Source: Bacteroidaceae bacterium
GTDB lineage: Bacteria; Bacteroidota; Bacteroidia; Bacteroidales; Bacteroidaceae
Direction: 5' to 3'
Assembly (NCBI GenBank): GCA_030843315.1
Contig: JAUUPT010000069.1
Location: 1-19,645, forward strand
DNA length: 19,645 nucleotides
Every line of letters starts with the position of its first letter. The stretch's first letter is position 1. Shown one piece after another: positions 6,737 to 14,305 of the stretch. The notes under the pieces are model-generated. The model did no database searches. It saw only the letters and a list, made by a program, of their open reading frames with translations, and was not told where the DNA came from. Made by a program: the position numbers and the translations under genes.

Positions 6737-6825
6737 AGGGGGAGGGGAATACTCCGCTTCTTTATAATTCCGATTATGATATAACCAAAACTATCCCCCT
6801 CCCCCTTCAGGGGGTCCGGGGGGTT
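6719..6825. repeat. GC-rich REP-like inverted repeat between bioBA and bioF
   Basis: Arms of about 30 bp (6719-6747 and 6795-6825) are near-perfect inverted copies, each holding C-runs and G-runs such as CCCCCCGGACCCCCTAAAGG, with about 47 AT-rich bases between them. Each arm is itself a small palindrome (CCCCC-TAAA-GGGGG). Similar elements are, from memory, dispersed in Bacteroides genomes. It supplies the bioBA stop codon (TAA 6734-6736), and the bioF ATG follows 13 bases after it. In RNA the two arms should fold strongly and may reduce or differentiate bioF expression. Confidence 0.85.
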
Positions 6826-6838
6826 AAACTGAATTAGT

Positions 6839-7984
6839 ATGATAGACCAAATGCAGCAAGAACTGCAAGAACTACAAGAACACAGCAACCTCCGCCGTCT
6901 GCCGCAAATGGTACACGACGGACGGGATGTCGTAGTAAACGGCCGGCGTATGCTGAACCTATCCTCCAACGACTACCTGGGACTGGCCACCGACAAGGAA
7001 TTAAGAGAAGAATTTCTCCAAACCCTGACGCCGGAAACCTTTCTCCCTACCTCCTCCTCTTCCCGCCTGCTGACAGGCAACTTCAGCATCTACGACGAAC
7101 TGGAGGCTGAACTTGCCCGTCTTTTCGGCACAGAGGCAGCCTTGGTGTTCAACAGCGGTTACCACGCCAACACCGGCATCCTGCCCGCCGTGAGCAATGC
7201 ACAGACGTTGATACTGGCAGACAAGTTGGTGCATGCCAGCATCATCGACGGCATCCGCCTCTCCCCGGCACGATGCATCCGTTACCGGCACAACGACTTG
7301 GTGCAATTGGAGCGCCTGCTTGCACAAAACCATACGGAGTACCAGCAGATTATCATCGTCACCGAAAGCCTGTTCAGCATGGATGGCGACCAGGCAGACT
7401 TGCAGGAACTGGTGCGCTTGAAGCAGAATTACGATAATGTACTGCTTTATGTAGACGAAGCCCATGCCTTCGGCGTACGGGGAAAGCACGGCCTGGGGTG
7501 TGCCGAAGAAACGGGATGCATCCGCGACATCGACTTCCTGGTCGGCACTTTCGGCAAGGCGGCTGCATCGGCAGGTGCCTACATCGTCTGCCGCAGAGCG
7601 ATACGCGAGTATCTTGTCAACCGGATGCGGACACTGATCTTCACCACGGCACTACCACCGGTAAACATAGCCTGGACGTTGTTCATCGTCCGTCGGCTGC
7701 CCGGCATGCAGGAGCGCAGAGAACATCTGAGCGCCCTCAGCCGGATGCTGAAGGAAGCACTGCAAGCCCGGGGATATGCGTGTCCCAGCGTAAGCCATAT
7801 TGTGCCGATGATAATCGGCCCCAGCGCAGACACCGTACTGCGTGCGGAAGCATTGCAACGGCATGGGTTCTATGCCTTGCCCGTCCGTCCGCCCACAGTA
7901 CCGGAAGGGACATCGCGCATACGATTCTCGCTGACAGCGGAGATTAAGAAAGAAGAGATTGAAGAATTAATAAAAGAACTATGA
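6839..7984 (+). CDS. bioF: 8-amino-7-oxononanoate synthase (KAPA synthase)
   Basis: BioF condenses L-alanine with pimeloyl-ACP (or -CoA) to give KAPA, releasing CO2; it is a cytosolic PLP enzyme of the alpha-oxoamine synthase family. The 381-residue length is typical. Visible motifs are the substrate-side NLSSNDYLGLA (40-50), SSSSRLLTGN (72-81), FNSGYHAN (104-111), the cofactor-contacting DEAHAFG (206-212) and the Schiff-base Lys240 in GTFGKAAASAGAY. The related 2-amino-3-ketobutyrate CoA ligase shares this fold, but the position between bioBA and bioG settles the choice. The stop overlaps the bioG start by 4 bp (ATGA), so the two are probably translationally coupled. The ATG at 6839 lies just after the GC-rich repeat; Met5 is a possible alternative start. 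Confidence 0.93.
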   Translation: MIDQMQQELQELQEHSNLRRLPQMVHDGRDVVVNGRRMLNLSSNDYLGLATDKELREEFLQTLTPETFLPTSSSSRLLTGNFSIYDELEAELARLFGTEAALVFNSGYHANTGILPAVSNAQTLILADKLVHASIIDGIRLSPARCIRYRHNDLVQLERLLAQNHTEYQQIIIVTESLFSMDGDQADLQELVRLKQNYDNVLLYVDEAHAFGVRGKHGLGCAEETGCIRDIDFLVGTFGKAAASAGAYIVCRRAIREYLVNRMRTLIFTTALPPVNIAWTLFIVRRLPGMQERREHLSALSRMLKEALQARGYACPSVSHIVPMIIGPSADTVLRAEALQRHGFYALPVRPPTVPEGTSRIRFSLTAEIKKEEIEELIKEL

Positions 7985-8679
7985 AACAAGTATATATCAT
8001 CCACGAGCACCATCCCCGCCTGCTACTCTTCTTTGCCGGTTGGGGAGCAGACGAGACGCCTTTCAAAGACTATCGTCCTGCGGAAAGCGACTTCATGCTT
8101 TGCTACGACTACCGGACGCTGGATTTCGATGCCACCGGATTGAACGAATATCGCGAAATAAACGTCATCGGCTGGTCGATGGGCGTATGGGCAGCCACCC
8201 GGGTTGTGCCGCAACTGGCGCTACCGATTGCAGCCAGCATCGCCATCAACGGTACGCCCTACCCCAGTGACGAACACCTCGGCATCCCGCCCGCCATCTT
8301 CCGCGGCACATTGGACGGACTGACGGGAGCCTCCCTGCATAAGTTCCTCCGCCGGATGTGTGCAGACGGGGCGGCCTTCAGAGCTTTCCTGGAAGTCACC
8401 CCCCGACGTCCGTTAGAGGAACTGAGGGAAGAATTGGAGAGAATCGGGGAGAATTACGAATTACAAATTACGAATTACAAGAGTGCGGATAGGGATGATA
8501 ATTCTACTGCCTTTCATTGGCAACAAGCCGTAGTGGGCAGTGCCGACCGCATCATTCCGCCAGCCAACCAACTGCAAGCCTGGCAGAAGCTCGGCACCCC
8601 GGTGCGGCAAACCGAAGATGCGCACTATCAAGAAGAAATCTTCCGATATTACCTGCAAGACCTATGGACAAACAGTTGA
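7981..8679 (+). CDS. bioG: Pimeloyl-ACP methyl ester esterase, BioG type
   Basis: BioG removes the methyl group that BioC adds, ending pimelate-chain elongation and releasing pimeloyl-ACP for BioF. The 232-residue protein is an alpha/beta hydrolase of the DUF452/BioG family: oxyanion region FFAGWGADE (17-25), nucleophile Ser66 in GWSMGVW, Asp189 in GSADRIIPP and His215 in DAHYQEE. The pattern, including CYDYRTLDF, matches what I recall of Haemophilus influenzae BioG, which is about 215 residues. Most of the excess is a short segment around residues 157-167 (ENYELQITNYK) encoded by four 7-bp repeats, in a stretch where no catalytic residue lies. It overlaps bioF by 4 bp and bioC by 16 bp. Confidence 0.9.
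   Translation: MKQVYIIHEHHPRLLLFFAGWGADETPFKDYRPAESDFMLCYDYRTLDFDATGLNEYREINVIGWSMGVWAATRVVPQLALPIAASIAINGTPYPSDEHLGIPPAIFRGTLDGLTGASLHKFLRRMCADGAAFRAFLEVTPRRPLEELREELERIGENYELQITNYKSADRDDNSTAFHWQQAVVGSADRIIPPANQLQAWQKLGTPVRQTEDAHYQEEIFRYYLQDLWTNS
8451..8478 (+). repeat. Heptanucleotide repeat (GAATTAC x4, one variant) inside bioG
   Basis: GAATTAC occurs at 8451, 8458 and 8472, with AAATTAC at 8465, giving four tandem 7-bp units within the bioG frame. Because 7 is not a multiple of 3, gain or loss of one unit would shift the frame before the Asp189 and His215 codons. Confidence 0.85.
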
Positions 8680-9473
8680 TAGCCTCGCGCTTTGCCAAAG
8701 CACGGGGAACCTATACCCGCGAAGCCCGCGTGCAGCAGCAAGTGGCCGAGAAAATGATGCGCCTGCTTGCCGATGCCACATCTGCTGCCGAGTTGTCCGC
8801 CCGCTTCCGCCATATCGTCGAGTTCGGTTGCGGCACAGGCAGCTACTCGCGCATCCTGCTCCACCGGTTACAACCCGAGACGCTGCTGCTCAACGACCTC
8901 TGTCCCGAAATGGAAGAGTGCATCCACGAACTGCTCATCCCCGAAGGCAGCGACGCACCCGCCGTCCGCTTCCACCCCGGCGATGCCGAAGCCCTCGACT
9001 TCCCCCAGGGCACCGACCTGATAACCTCCTGCTCCACCCTGCAATGGTTCAACGACCCGACGGCCTTCTTCCTCCGTTGCCACCGCGCGCTGACGAAGGA
9101 AGGTATCCTCGCCTTCAGCACCTTCGGCCCAAAGAACATGCACGAGATACGCCAACTGACCGGGCACGGACTGTACTATCCGCCCCTCCCGGAGCTGCTC
9201 TCCCTGCTCTCCCCCCACTTCGACATCATCCATGCCGAAGAAGAAATCGTTTCCCTCCCCTTCACCACCCCGCAAGAGGTACTGAAACACTTGAAGCAAA
9301 CCGGAGTAACGGGAACCGAAAAGAAGATATGGACGCGTGGCCGCCTGCAAGCTTTCTGCGAAGATTACATCCGGCAGTTCAGCCATGCAGAAGGCAACGT
9401 CACACTGACTTATCATCCCATCTACATCATCGCAAAACGAGTAGACCGCATGAAAACATCAACAAATAACTGA
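8664..9473 (+). CDS. bioC: Malonyl-ACP O-methyltransferase
   Basis: BioC transfers a methyl group from SAM to the free carboxylate of malonyl-ACP, so that fatty acid synthase can extend it to pimeloyl-ACP methyl ester. The 269-residue protein begins MDKQLIASRFAKARGTY, the typical BioC N-terminus, followed by SAM-binding motif I, VEFGCGTGSYS (52-62), the acidic motif II region LLLNDLCPEM (74-83), and DLITSCSTLQWFNDP (118-132), a BioC-like motif near the active site. I place the start at 8664, since the open frame upstream to 8517 only shadows bioG. This start overlaps the bioG end by 16 bp, supporting coupled translation. bioD follows after 8 bp. Confidence 0.93.
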   Translation: MDKQLIASRFAKARGTYTREARVQQQVAEKMMRLLADATSAAELSARFRHIVEFGCGTGSYSRILLHRLQPETLLLNDLCPEMEECIHELLIPEGSDAPAVRFHPGDAEALDFPQGTDLITSCSTLQWFNDPTAFFLRCHRALTKEGILAFSTFGPKNMHEIRQLTGHGLYYPPLPELLSLLSPHFDIIHAEEEIVSLPFTTPQEVLKHLKQTGVTGTEKKIWTRGRLQAFCEDYIRQFSHAEGNVTLTYHPIYIIAKRVDRMKTSTNN

Positions 9474-9481
9474 TAAAGATT

Positions 9482-10141
9482 ATGGAACCAAAGATTTATT
9501 TCATCAGCGGCATCGACACCGACGCCGGAAAAAGTTATTGCACCGCCTGGCTGGCTGGCGAGCTCGTCCGTAGCGGACAGCGTGTCATCACCCAGAAGTT
9601 CATCCAAACCGGCAACACAGGTCACTCCGAAGACATCGACCTGCACCGCCGTCTCATGGGCACCGGCTACCTGCCCGAAGACCGGGAAGGACTCACCATG
9701 CCCGAAATCTTCTCCTACCCCTGCTCCCCGCATCTTGCCGCCCGCATAGACCGCCGTCCCATCGACTTCGACAAGATAGAACGTGCCACCCTGGAACTTG
9801 CCCGCCGCTACGACATCGTACTTGTAGAAGGCGCCGGCGGCCTCATGGTACCCCTTACCGAAGACTTCCTTACGATAGACTACATTGCACAAAAGCAGTA
9901 TCCTCTCGTGTTTGTCACTTCCGGCAAACTGGGCAGCATCAACCACACGTTGCTGAGCTTCGAAGCCATCAAGCGCCGGGGTATCCAACTCGATACCGTG
10001 CTCTACAACCTCTACCCCACGGTAGAAGACAAGACCATCCAGGACGATACCATGCAGTATATCCAGGATTATCTCGCCAAGCACTTCCCGGAGACGAAGT
10101 TTGAGGTAGTGCCTGAAATGGGAATTTACCCCCTCCTATAA
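9482..10141 (+). CDS. bioD: ATP-dependent dethiobiotin synthetase
   Basis: BioD closes the ureido ring: DAPA + CO2 + ATP gives dethiobiotin. The 219-residue protein carries the P-loop GIDTDAGKS (10-18) near the N-terminus, where many relatives have GxDTxVGKT; here Ser replaces the final Thr, a conservative change. KFIQTGN (about 39-45) corresponds to the DAPA-binding KPIQTG loop, and VEGAGGLMVPL is the second family signature. The length is typical. It is the last bio gene, 8 bp after bioC. No strong hairpin with a T-tract was found after it, so some transcripts may continue into the glycosyltransferase gene. Confidence 0.94.
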   Translation: MEPKIYFISGIDTDAGKSYCTAWLAGELVRSGQRVITQKFIQTGNTGHSEDIDLHRRLMGTGYLPEDREGLTMPEIFSYPCSPHLAARIDRRPIDFDKIERATLELARRYDIVLVEGAGGLMVPLTEDFLTIDYIAQKQYPLVFVTSGKLGSINHTLLSFEAIKRRGIQLDTVLYNLYPTVEDKTIQDDTMQYIQDYLAKHFPETKFEVVPEMGIYPLL

Positions 10142-10181
10142 AAAACTCCGTGAAACAGTGTGTGCTCTGTGGTGAATTTTG

Positions 10182-10189
10182 TAAATTTG
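10182..10189 (+). promoter_or_regulatory. Candidate promoter -7 element of the glycosyltransferase gene
   Basis: TAAATTTG followed by C matches the Bacteroides -7 pattern, 40 bp after bioD. The region about 20 bp upstream reads TGTG rather than TTTG. Transcription would begin near 10196, which favours the ATG at 10214 and excludes the in-frame ATG at 10160. Confidence 0.55.
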
Positions 10190-10213
10190 CAGCACATAAA
10201 CGTCTTACGACAC

Positions 10214-11386
10214 ATGGAAGCATTAACAATAGATCCAACTGAAGAAATTCTGCTCGCCGTAACTGGCGCTCTTTTCCTTATTCAAGTCCTCTACTACTTC
10301 TGTCTCTACAACCGCATTCACCTGCGCTACCGCGCCGTGAAACGGGGAGACGCGCACTTTACCCAGGAACTGCCCCCTGTGTCAGTCATCATCTGTGCCC
10401 GCGAAGAGTCCGAGAACCTGCGTCGTAACCTCGCCGCAATATTAGAGCAAGACTACCCCGACTTCGAAGTCATCGTCATCAACGACGGCAATACCGACGA
10501 AAGCGAAGACTACCTGACCCTGCTGGAAGAGAAATACCCGCACCTCTACCATAGCTTCGTGCCCGATTCCTCCCGCTACATCAGCCGGAAGAAACTTGCC
10601 GTCACCCTCGGCGTCAAAGCCAGCAAGCACGATTGGCTGGTCTTTACCGATGCCAACTGCCAGCCGCAGAGCAACCAATGGCTGCGCCTGATGGCGCGCA
10701 ACTTCACCTCGCGCACTCAAATCGTCCTGGGTTACAGTGGCTACGAACGCGGTAAAGGCTGGTTGCACAAACGCGCCTGCTTCGACAATCTCTTCACCTC
10801 CATGCGCTACCTGGGATTTGCCCTTGCCCACAGTCCCTACATGGGCATCGGCCGCAACATGGCTTACCGCAAAGAACTGTTCTATCAGCAGAAAGGCTTC
10901 TCTGCCCACTTGAACCTGCAACGCGGGCACGACGATCTCTTCATCAATCACATAACTACTGCCGACAACACCCGTGTAGAAACCGATGCCGATGCCACGG
11001 TACTTATGCAGCCCGTTCAGCGAGCCAAAGACTGGCGCGAAGAAAAGATCGGATACGCCTCCACCGCCCGGTTTTATCGTGGTGTACAACGCTGGCTGAC
11101 GGGTTTTGAAACCCTTACCCGCCTTGCCTTCTATGCCGTGTGGATAGCTGCGCTCGTCGTCGGTATCCTGCACTTCCACTGGCTGGCGGCAGGCATTGCA
11201 TTCTTCGCCTTCCTGCTTCGCTTTACCATGCAAGCGGTCATTATCAATAAAACGGCAAAAGACTTGGGAGAAAAAAGAAGATACTACTTCACCCTTCCTG
11301 TGTTCGACCTGCTGCAACCTATGCAGTCGCTGCTCTGGAAACTGTATTGCCTGCTACGCAAGAAGAGCGGTTTCCTCAGAAAGTAA
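10214..11386 (+). CDS. Membrane-anchored family 2 glycosyltransferase
   Basis: With the start at 10214 the protein has 390 residues. One N-terminal membrane segment (about 11-33) is followed by a GT-A catalytic domain: PPVSVIICAREESENL (54-69), the nucleotide-sugar aspartate in VINDGN (Asp91), the metal-binding-type acidic motif FTDANC (Asp146), and an acidic GHDD motif in place of the more usual GEDxD/QxxRW-type end. Two further membrane segments near the C-terminus (AFYAVWIAALVVGILHF and the stretch after it) suggest a processive or membrane-facing enzyme working on the cytoplasmic face. The sugar and acceptor cannot be told from sequence. The frame also extends to an ATG at 10160, rejected because it precedes the likely transcription start. 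It follows the bio operon but shows no functional link to biotin. Confidence 0.85.
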   Translation: MEALTIDPTEEILLAVTGALFLIQVLYYFCLYNRIHLRYRAVKRGDAHFTQELPPVSVIICAREESENLRRNLAAILEQDYPDFEVIVINDGNTDESEDYLTLLEEKYPHLYHSFVPDSSRYISRKKLAVTLGVKASKHDWLVFTDANCQPQSNQWLRLMARNFTSRTQIVLGYSGYERGKGWLHKRACFDNLFTSMRYLGFALAHSPYMGIGRNMAYRKELFYQQKGFSAHLNLQRGHDDLFINHITTADNTRVETDADATVLMQPVQRAKDWREEKIGYASTARFYRGVQRWLTGFETLTRLAFYAVWIAALVVGILHFHWLAAGIAFFAFLLRFTMQAVIINKTAKDLGEKRRYYFTLPVFDLLQPMQSLLWKLYCLLRKKSGFLRK

Positions 11387-11422
11387 TAAGCCTTCATTCC
11401 GTATCTACAAATGGTGACGCCC

Positions 11423-11554
11423 GTTTCCATGATCGGGAACGATCGTTCCCATAAGCGGAAACGCGCGTTCCCATATGGAGAAACAAGCGTTTCCATAAAC
11501 AGAAACGGACGTTCCCGCGTGGAGAAACGCTCGTTCCCTACCGGTAGGAAACTG
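11423..11554. repeat. Six tandem 22-bp quasi-palindromic repeats
   Basis: Units start at 11423, 11445, 11467, 11489, 11511 and 11533, exactly 22 bp apart. Each begins GTTTCC or GTTCCC and has GGGAAC, GGAAAC or GAAAC near its end, so each is a small inverted repeat around a variable 6-8-base centre (for example GTTCCCATAAGCGGAAAC). The half-sites are conserved while the centres vary, which fits selection on a dyad rather than recent slippage. It lies between convergent genes and does not look coding. Confidence 0.85.
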
Positions 11555-11583
11555 CAATACACTTGTTTACAACACATTAAGTG

Positions 11584-11607
11584 CTTGTTTTTAGGGCTAA
11601 AAACAAG
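11584..11607. terminator. Bidirectional terminator between convergent genes
   Basis: CTTGTTTTTAG (11584-11594) and CTAAAAACAAG (11597-11607) form a perfect 11-bp palindrome. On the plus strand it is followed by GTATTTTT. It lies 6 bp beyond the stop of the minus-strand permease gene and can serve both that gene and the glycosyltransferase. Confidence 0.65.
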
Positions 11608-11613
11608 GTATTT

Positions 11614-12858
11614 TTACTCGTAACGGATGGAGTTTGCCGGATGAATACGTGCAATAAGGTAAGACGGGCCCAGCAGCATGAGGACGGAAGCAAGCAGTGT
11701 GCCGGCGTTCAGCAACAGGAATAGCCAGATATTGAAGGAAACGGGGACGGTAGCCATATAGTACGTCTCCGGGTCGAGCTTGAACAATCCGAACCAGTGC
11801 TGAATGAAATAAAAGGCAAGACCGATAACATTCCCCCACAACATCCCTTTCCCGATAAGAAAGACGGAAAACCAAAGGAATACCTTGCGGATGGTATAGT
11901 TATCAGCTCCCATAGACTTCAGGATGCCAATCATGGACGTGCGTTCGATAATGATAATGAGCAGACCGGAAACCATCGTAAAGCCGGCTACGCCTATCAT
12001 CAGAATAAGAATCACCCAAATGTTTACGTCCAGTATGCCCAGCCAGGCAAATATCTGGGGATTGAGTTGCTCCACATTGCGGACGCAATACTCCGCACCA
12101 TAGCGGTCGGGGTGTTCGTCGGTGTCGGTGGCTATCTCGTAAGTGGTTTCTTCCAGTTTATCGTAATCGCGCAGCTCCAGTTCCACACCACTCACTTGGT
12201 CGGGTTCCCACTTGTTCAGACGGTTCACCAGACAGAGGTCGGTAAGCAGGAAGAGGTTATCGAACTCGGAGAAGTTGGTTTGATAGATACCCACAATATT
12301 CAGGCGGCGGGCACGCACATCGTCTTGTATATAATAGGTGTCGATTTTATCGCCAAGTTTCAGCTTCAATTTATCGGCAAGGGACTTTGAAATCACTACG
12401 CGGTTGGAAGAGGCGGAGTCGCTAAACTGCGGGAACTCACCTTCGAGCAGGTGCCGACGGAAGAAGCTACGGTCGTACTCGGGACCGACGCCCTTCAATA
12501 CCATCCCCTGAAAAGCATTGGAAGTCTTTATCATCCCCGGCTTGGTGGAGTAGCGCTGCACATGCTTCACCTCAGGGTAATCGGAGAGTGCGGCTATCAT
12601 ACTGTCTCCCACCACCACCGGACGGGTTTCGTAGGAGCGCGCGGCATCCAGATTGCCTATCTGGATATGAGCGCCGAAGCCTACAATTTTATCACGAACC
12701 TCGCTTTTGAACCCGACAATCACCGACACGGCAATAATCATCACTGCCAGTCCGATGGCAATACCAATCATGGCAATGAGCACGGCAGGGCGGGATGCCT
12801 GTTTCCCGGGCTCACTGTTGCGATAGATGCGAAGGGCTATAAAGCGGGATAAATTCAT
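11614..12858 (-). CDS. FtsX/LolC-LolE family ABC transporter permease
   Basis: This 414-residue inner-membrane protein has the layout of LolC/LolE: a first membrane segment (about 25-50, VLIAMIGIAIGLAVMIIAVSVIVGF), a periplasmic domain of some 220 residues, then three membrane segments (about 278-400) and the closing IHPANSIRYE typical of the family. LolC/E-type permeases work with a LolD ATPase to release lipoproteins from the inner membrane; other FtsX-type permeases have different cargo, so the Lol role is likely but not proven. No ATPase gene lies beside it. I chose the Met at 12858 (MNLSRFIALRIY), since the extra 20 upstream residues are Cys/Arg/Pro-rich and overlap the preceding gene. 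That gene, the aminotransferase, ends 4 bp upstream, so both are probably co-transcribed. Confidence 0.87.
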   Translation of the reverse strand: MNLSRFIALRIYRNSEPGKQASRPAVLIAMIGIAIGLAVMIIAVSVIVGFKSEVRDKIVGFGAHIQIGNLDAARSYETRPVVVGDSMIAALSDYPEVKHVQRYSTKPGMIKTSNAFQGMVLKGVGPEYDRSFFRRHLLEGEFPQFSDSASSNRVVISKSLADKLKLKLGDKIDTYYIQDDVRARRLNIVGIYQTNFSEFDNLFLLTDLCLVNRLNKWEPDQVSGVELELRDYDKLEETTYEIATDTDEHPDRYGAEYCVRNVEQLNPQIFAWLGILDVNIWVILILMIGVAGFTMVSGLLIIIIERTSMIGILKSMGADNYTIRKVFLWFSVFLIGKGMLWGNVIGLAFYFIQHWFGLFKLDPETYYMATVPVSFNIWLFLLLNAGTLLASVLMLLGPSYLIARIHPANSIRYE

Positions 12859-12862
12859 ACGA

Positions 12863-14062
12863 TTATTCCGTCCTTCCCGGATATGCCTCCAAGGCCTTGG
12901 ACAGCACAAAGAGCGCACGGGTAAGGTCTTCTTTCTTCAGTACATAGGCGATGCGGACTTCGTTGCAACCGGAACCGGGAGTGGTATAGAAACCGGAAGC
13001 AGGCGCCATGAACACCGTCTGACCTTCGTATTCAAAATCAGATAGACACCATGCACAGAACTTGTCCGAGTCATCGACCGGCAACTTTGCCACAGTATAG
13101 AAAGCTCCCATCGGGATGGGCGAATATACACCGGGGATGCGGTTCAGACCATCAATCAGGCATTTACGGCGTTCCACATATTCATCGTACGTATCGCGCA
13201 GATAATCCTCGTCTGCATCCAAAGATGCTTCGGCAGCAATCTGACCAATCAAAGGAGGACTGAGGCGTGCCTGGCAGAACTTCATAACAGCATCGCGAAT
13301 CTCTTTGTTCTTCGTAATCAGCGCACCGATACGGATGCCGCACTCCGAATAGCGCTTGGACACAGAGTCTATCAGCACCACATTGTTCTCAATGCCTTCG
13401 AGGTGGCAGGCGGATATATAAGGAGAACCGGTATAGATGAACTCACGATATACCTCATCGGAGAAGAGGAAAAGATCGTACTTCTTCACCAAGTCGCGAA
13501 TCTGATTCATTTCGCGACGGGTATAAAGGTAACCGGTCGGGTTATTGGGATTACATATCAGGATGGCACGGGTACGCTCGTTAATCAGCTCTTCGAACTT
13601 CTCGACCTTAGGCAATGAAAAGCCTTCCTCGATGGTAGTGGCAATGGTGCGTATCTTGGCTCCGGCGGAAATGGCAAACGCCATGTAGTTGGCATAAGCC
13701 GGTTCGGGAACGATGATTTCGTCGCCGGGATTGAGGCACGCCAGGAAAGAGAACAGCACAGCTTCCGAGCCGCCGGAGGTGATAATGATATCATCTGCCG
13801 TAAGCTTGATGTTGAACTTATCGTAATACCCCACCAGCTTTTCGCGGTAACTGCGATAGCCCGCACTGGGACTGTATTCCAGCACCTTCCGGTCGATATT
13901 GCGTATCGCGTCGATCGCGACTTGCGGCGTGGGCAGGTCGGGCTGTCCGATGTTCAGGTGGAATACATGCACGCCCCGTTGTTTGGCAGCATCTGCCAGG
14001 GGAGCCAGCTTTCTGATAGGAGATGCGGGCATCTCCGTTCCGCGAATAGATATTGTTGGCAT
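12863..14062 (-). CDS. Class I aminotransferase, aspartate aminotransferase-like
   Basis: This 399-residue cytosolic PLP enzyme belongs to fold type I, subgroup I-gamma. Motifs are HLNIGQPDLPTP (35-46), ITSGGSEAV (94-102), NPNNPTGYLY (171-180) with the cofactor-contacting Asn, SDEVYREF (201-208) with Asp202 and Tyr205, Schiff-base Lys236 in DSVSKRYSECGIRIG, and the carboxylate-binding Arg in CNEVRIAY near the C-terminus. It moves an amino group between amino acids and 2-oxo acids; aspartate/2-oxoglutarate is the family default, but aromatic or alanine use cannot be ruled out. It has its own promoter (14131-14138) and leads into the permease gene with a 4-bp gap. No biosynthetic neighbours point to a specific pathway. 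Confidence 0.9.
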   Translation of the reverse strand: MPTISIRGTEMPASPIRKLAPLADAAKQRGVHVFHLNIGQPDLPTPQVAIDAIRNIDRKVLEYSPSAGYRSYREKLVGYYDKFNIKLTADDIIITSGGSEAVLFSFLACLNPGDEIIVPEPAYANYMAFAISAGAKIRTIATTIEEGFSLPKVEKFEELINERTRAILICNPNNPTGYLYTRREMNQIRDLVKKYDLFLFSDEVYREFIYTGSPYISACHLEGIENNVVLIDSVSKRYSECGIRIGALITKNKEIRDAVMKFCQARLSPPLIGQIAAEASLDADEDYLRDTYDEYVERRKCLIDGLNRIPGVYSPIPMGAFYTVAKLPVDDSDKFCAWCLSDFEYEGQTVFMAPASGFYTTPGSGCNEVRIAYVLKKEDLTRALFVLSKALEAYPGRTE

Positions 14063-14130
14063 GAGATAATTTACTGTGTTACTATTTACTATTAATTACT
14101 GATTTTGCTATCAGATTATCATTTAAGCTG

Positions 14131-14138
14131 CAAATGTA
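14131..14138 (-). promoter_or_regulatory. Candidate promoter of the aminotransferase-permease pair
   Basis: Read on the minus strand this is TACATTTG followed by C, a match to the -7 pattern. A TTTG lies upstream at 14156-14159 with 17 bp between, slightly short of the usual 19-21. The leader would be about 60-65 nt and holds a TTACTATTTACTATTAATTAC-like AT-rich run. Confidence 0.55.
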
Positions 14139-14231
14139 GTGAATTATTTGAAACCCAAAGGAAGCATAGACATAAAAACTTTAAAAACCTTATCTATCTT
14201 AAAAACGTTATGCTATATAGAAAGAATCTTG

Positions 14232-14239
14232 TACCTTTG
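14232..14239 (+). promoter_or_regulatory. Candidate promoter of the isomerase-like gene
   Basis: TACCTTTG matches the -7 pattern; GTTA at 14207-14210 is a poor -33. The predicted start near 14246 gives a leader of about 60 nt. This promoter is divergent from the one at 14131-14138, with about 90 bp between the two -7 boxes. Confidence 0.55.
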
Positions 14240-14305
14240 AAATAACAAACGAGAACAACAACTTCCATTTATTAAACTGTAAACTATAAAATTACATATA
14301 ACACT

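Noticed and set aside
8517..8663. Longer N-terminus for BioC
   Set aside because: These 49 codons lie inside bioG; the family N-terminus MDKQLIASRF starts at 8664.
8540..9469. 309-codon plus-strand frame over bioG and bioC
   Set aside because: Its translation is an Arg/Pro/His-rich frame shadow; the bioG and bioC frames have catalytic and SAM-binding motifs.
10142..10181. Degenerate copy of the CACGGA repeat or a terminator after bioD
   Set aside because: CTCCGTGAAACAGTGTGTGCT is suggestive of the leader repeat, but pairing is poor and there is no T-tract.
10160..10213. Upstream ATG for the glycosyltransferase
   Set aside because: It precedes the likely transcription start after the -7 box at 10182-10189, and the added 18 residues are not typical of the family.
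10442..11317. 291-codon open frame on the minus strand, opposite the glycosyltransferase
   Set aside because: It mirrors the third-position GC bias of the GT2 gene and shows no recognisable domain; the plus-strand frame has clear motifs.
11423..11554. CRISPR array
   Set aside because: Units are contiguous 22-bp dyads with only 6-8 variable central bases; there are no spacers of 30 bp or more and no cas genes.
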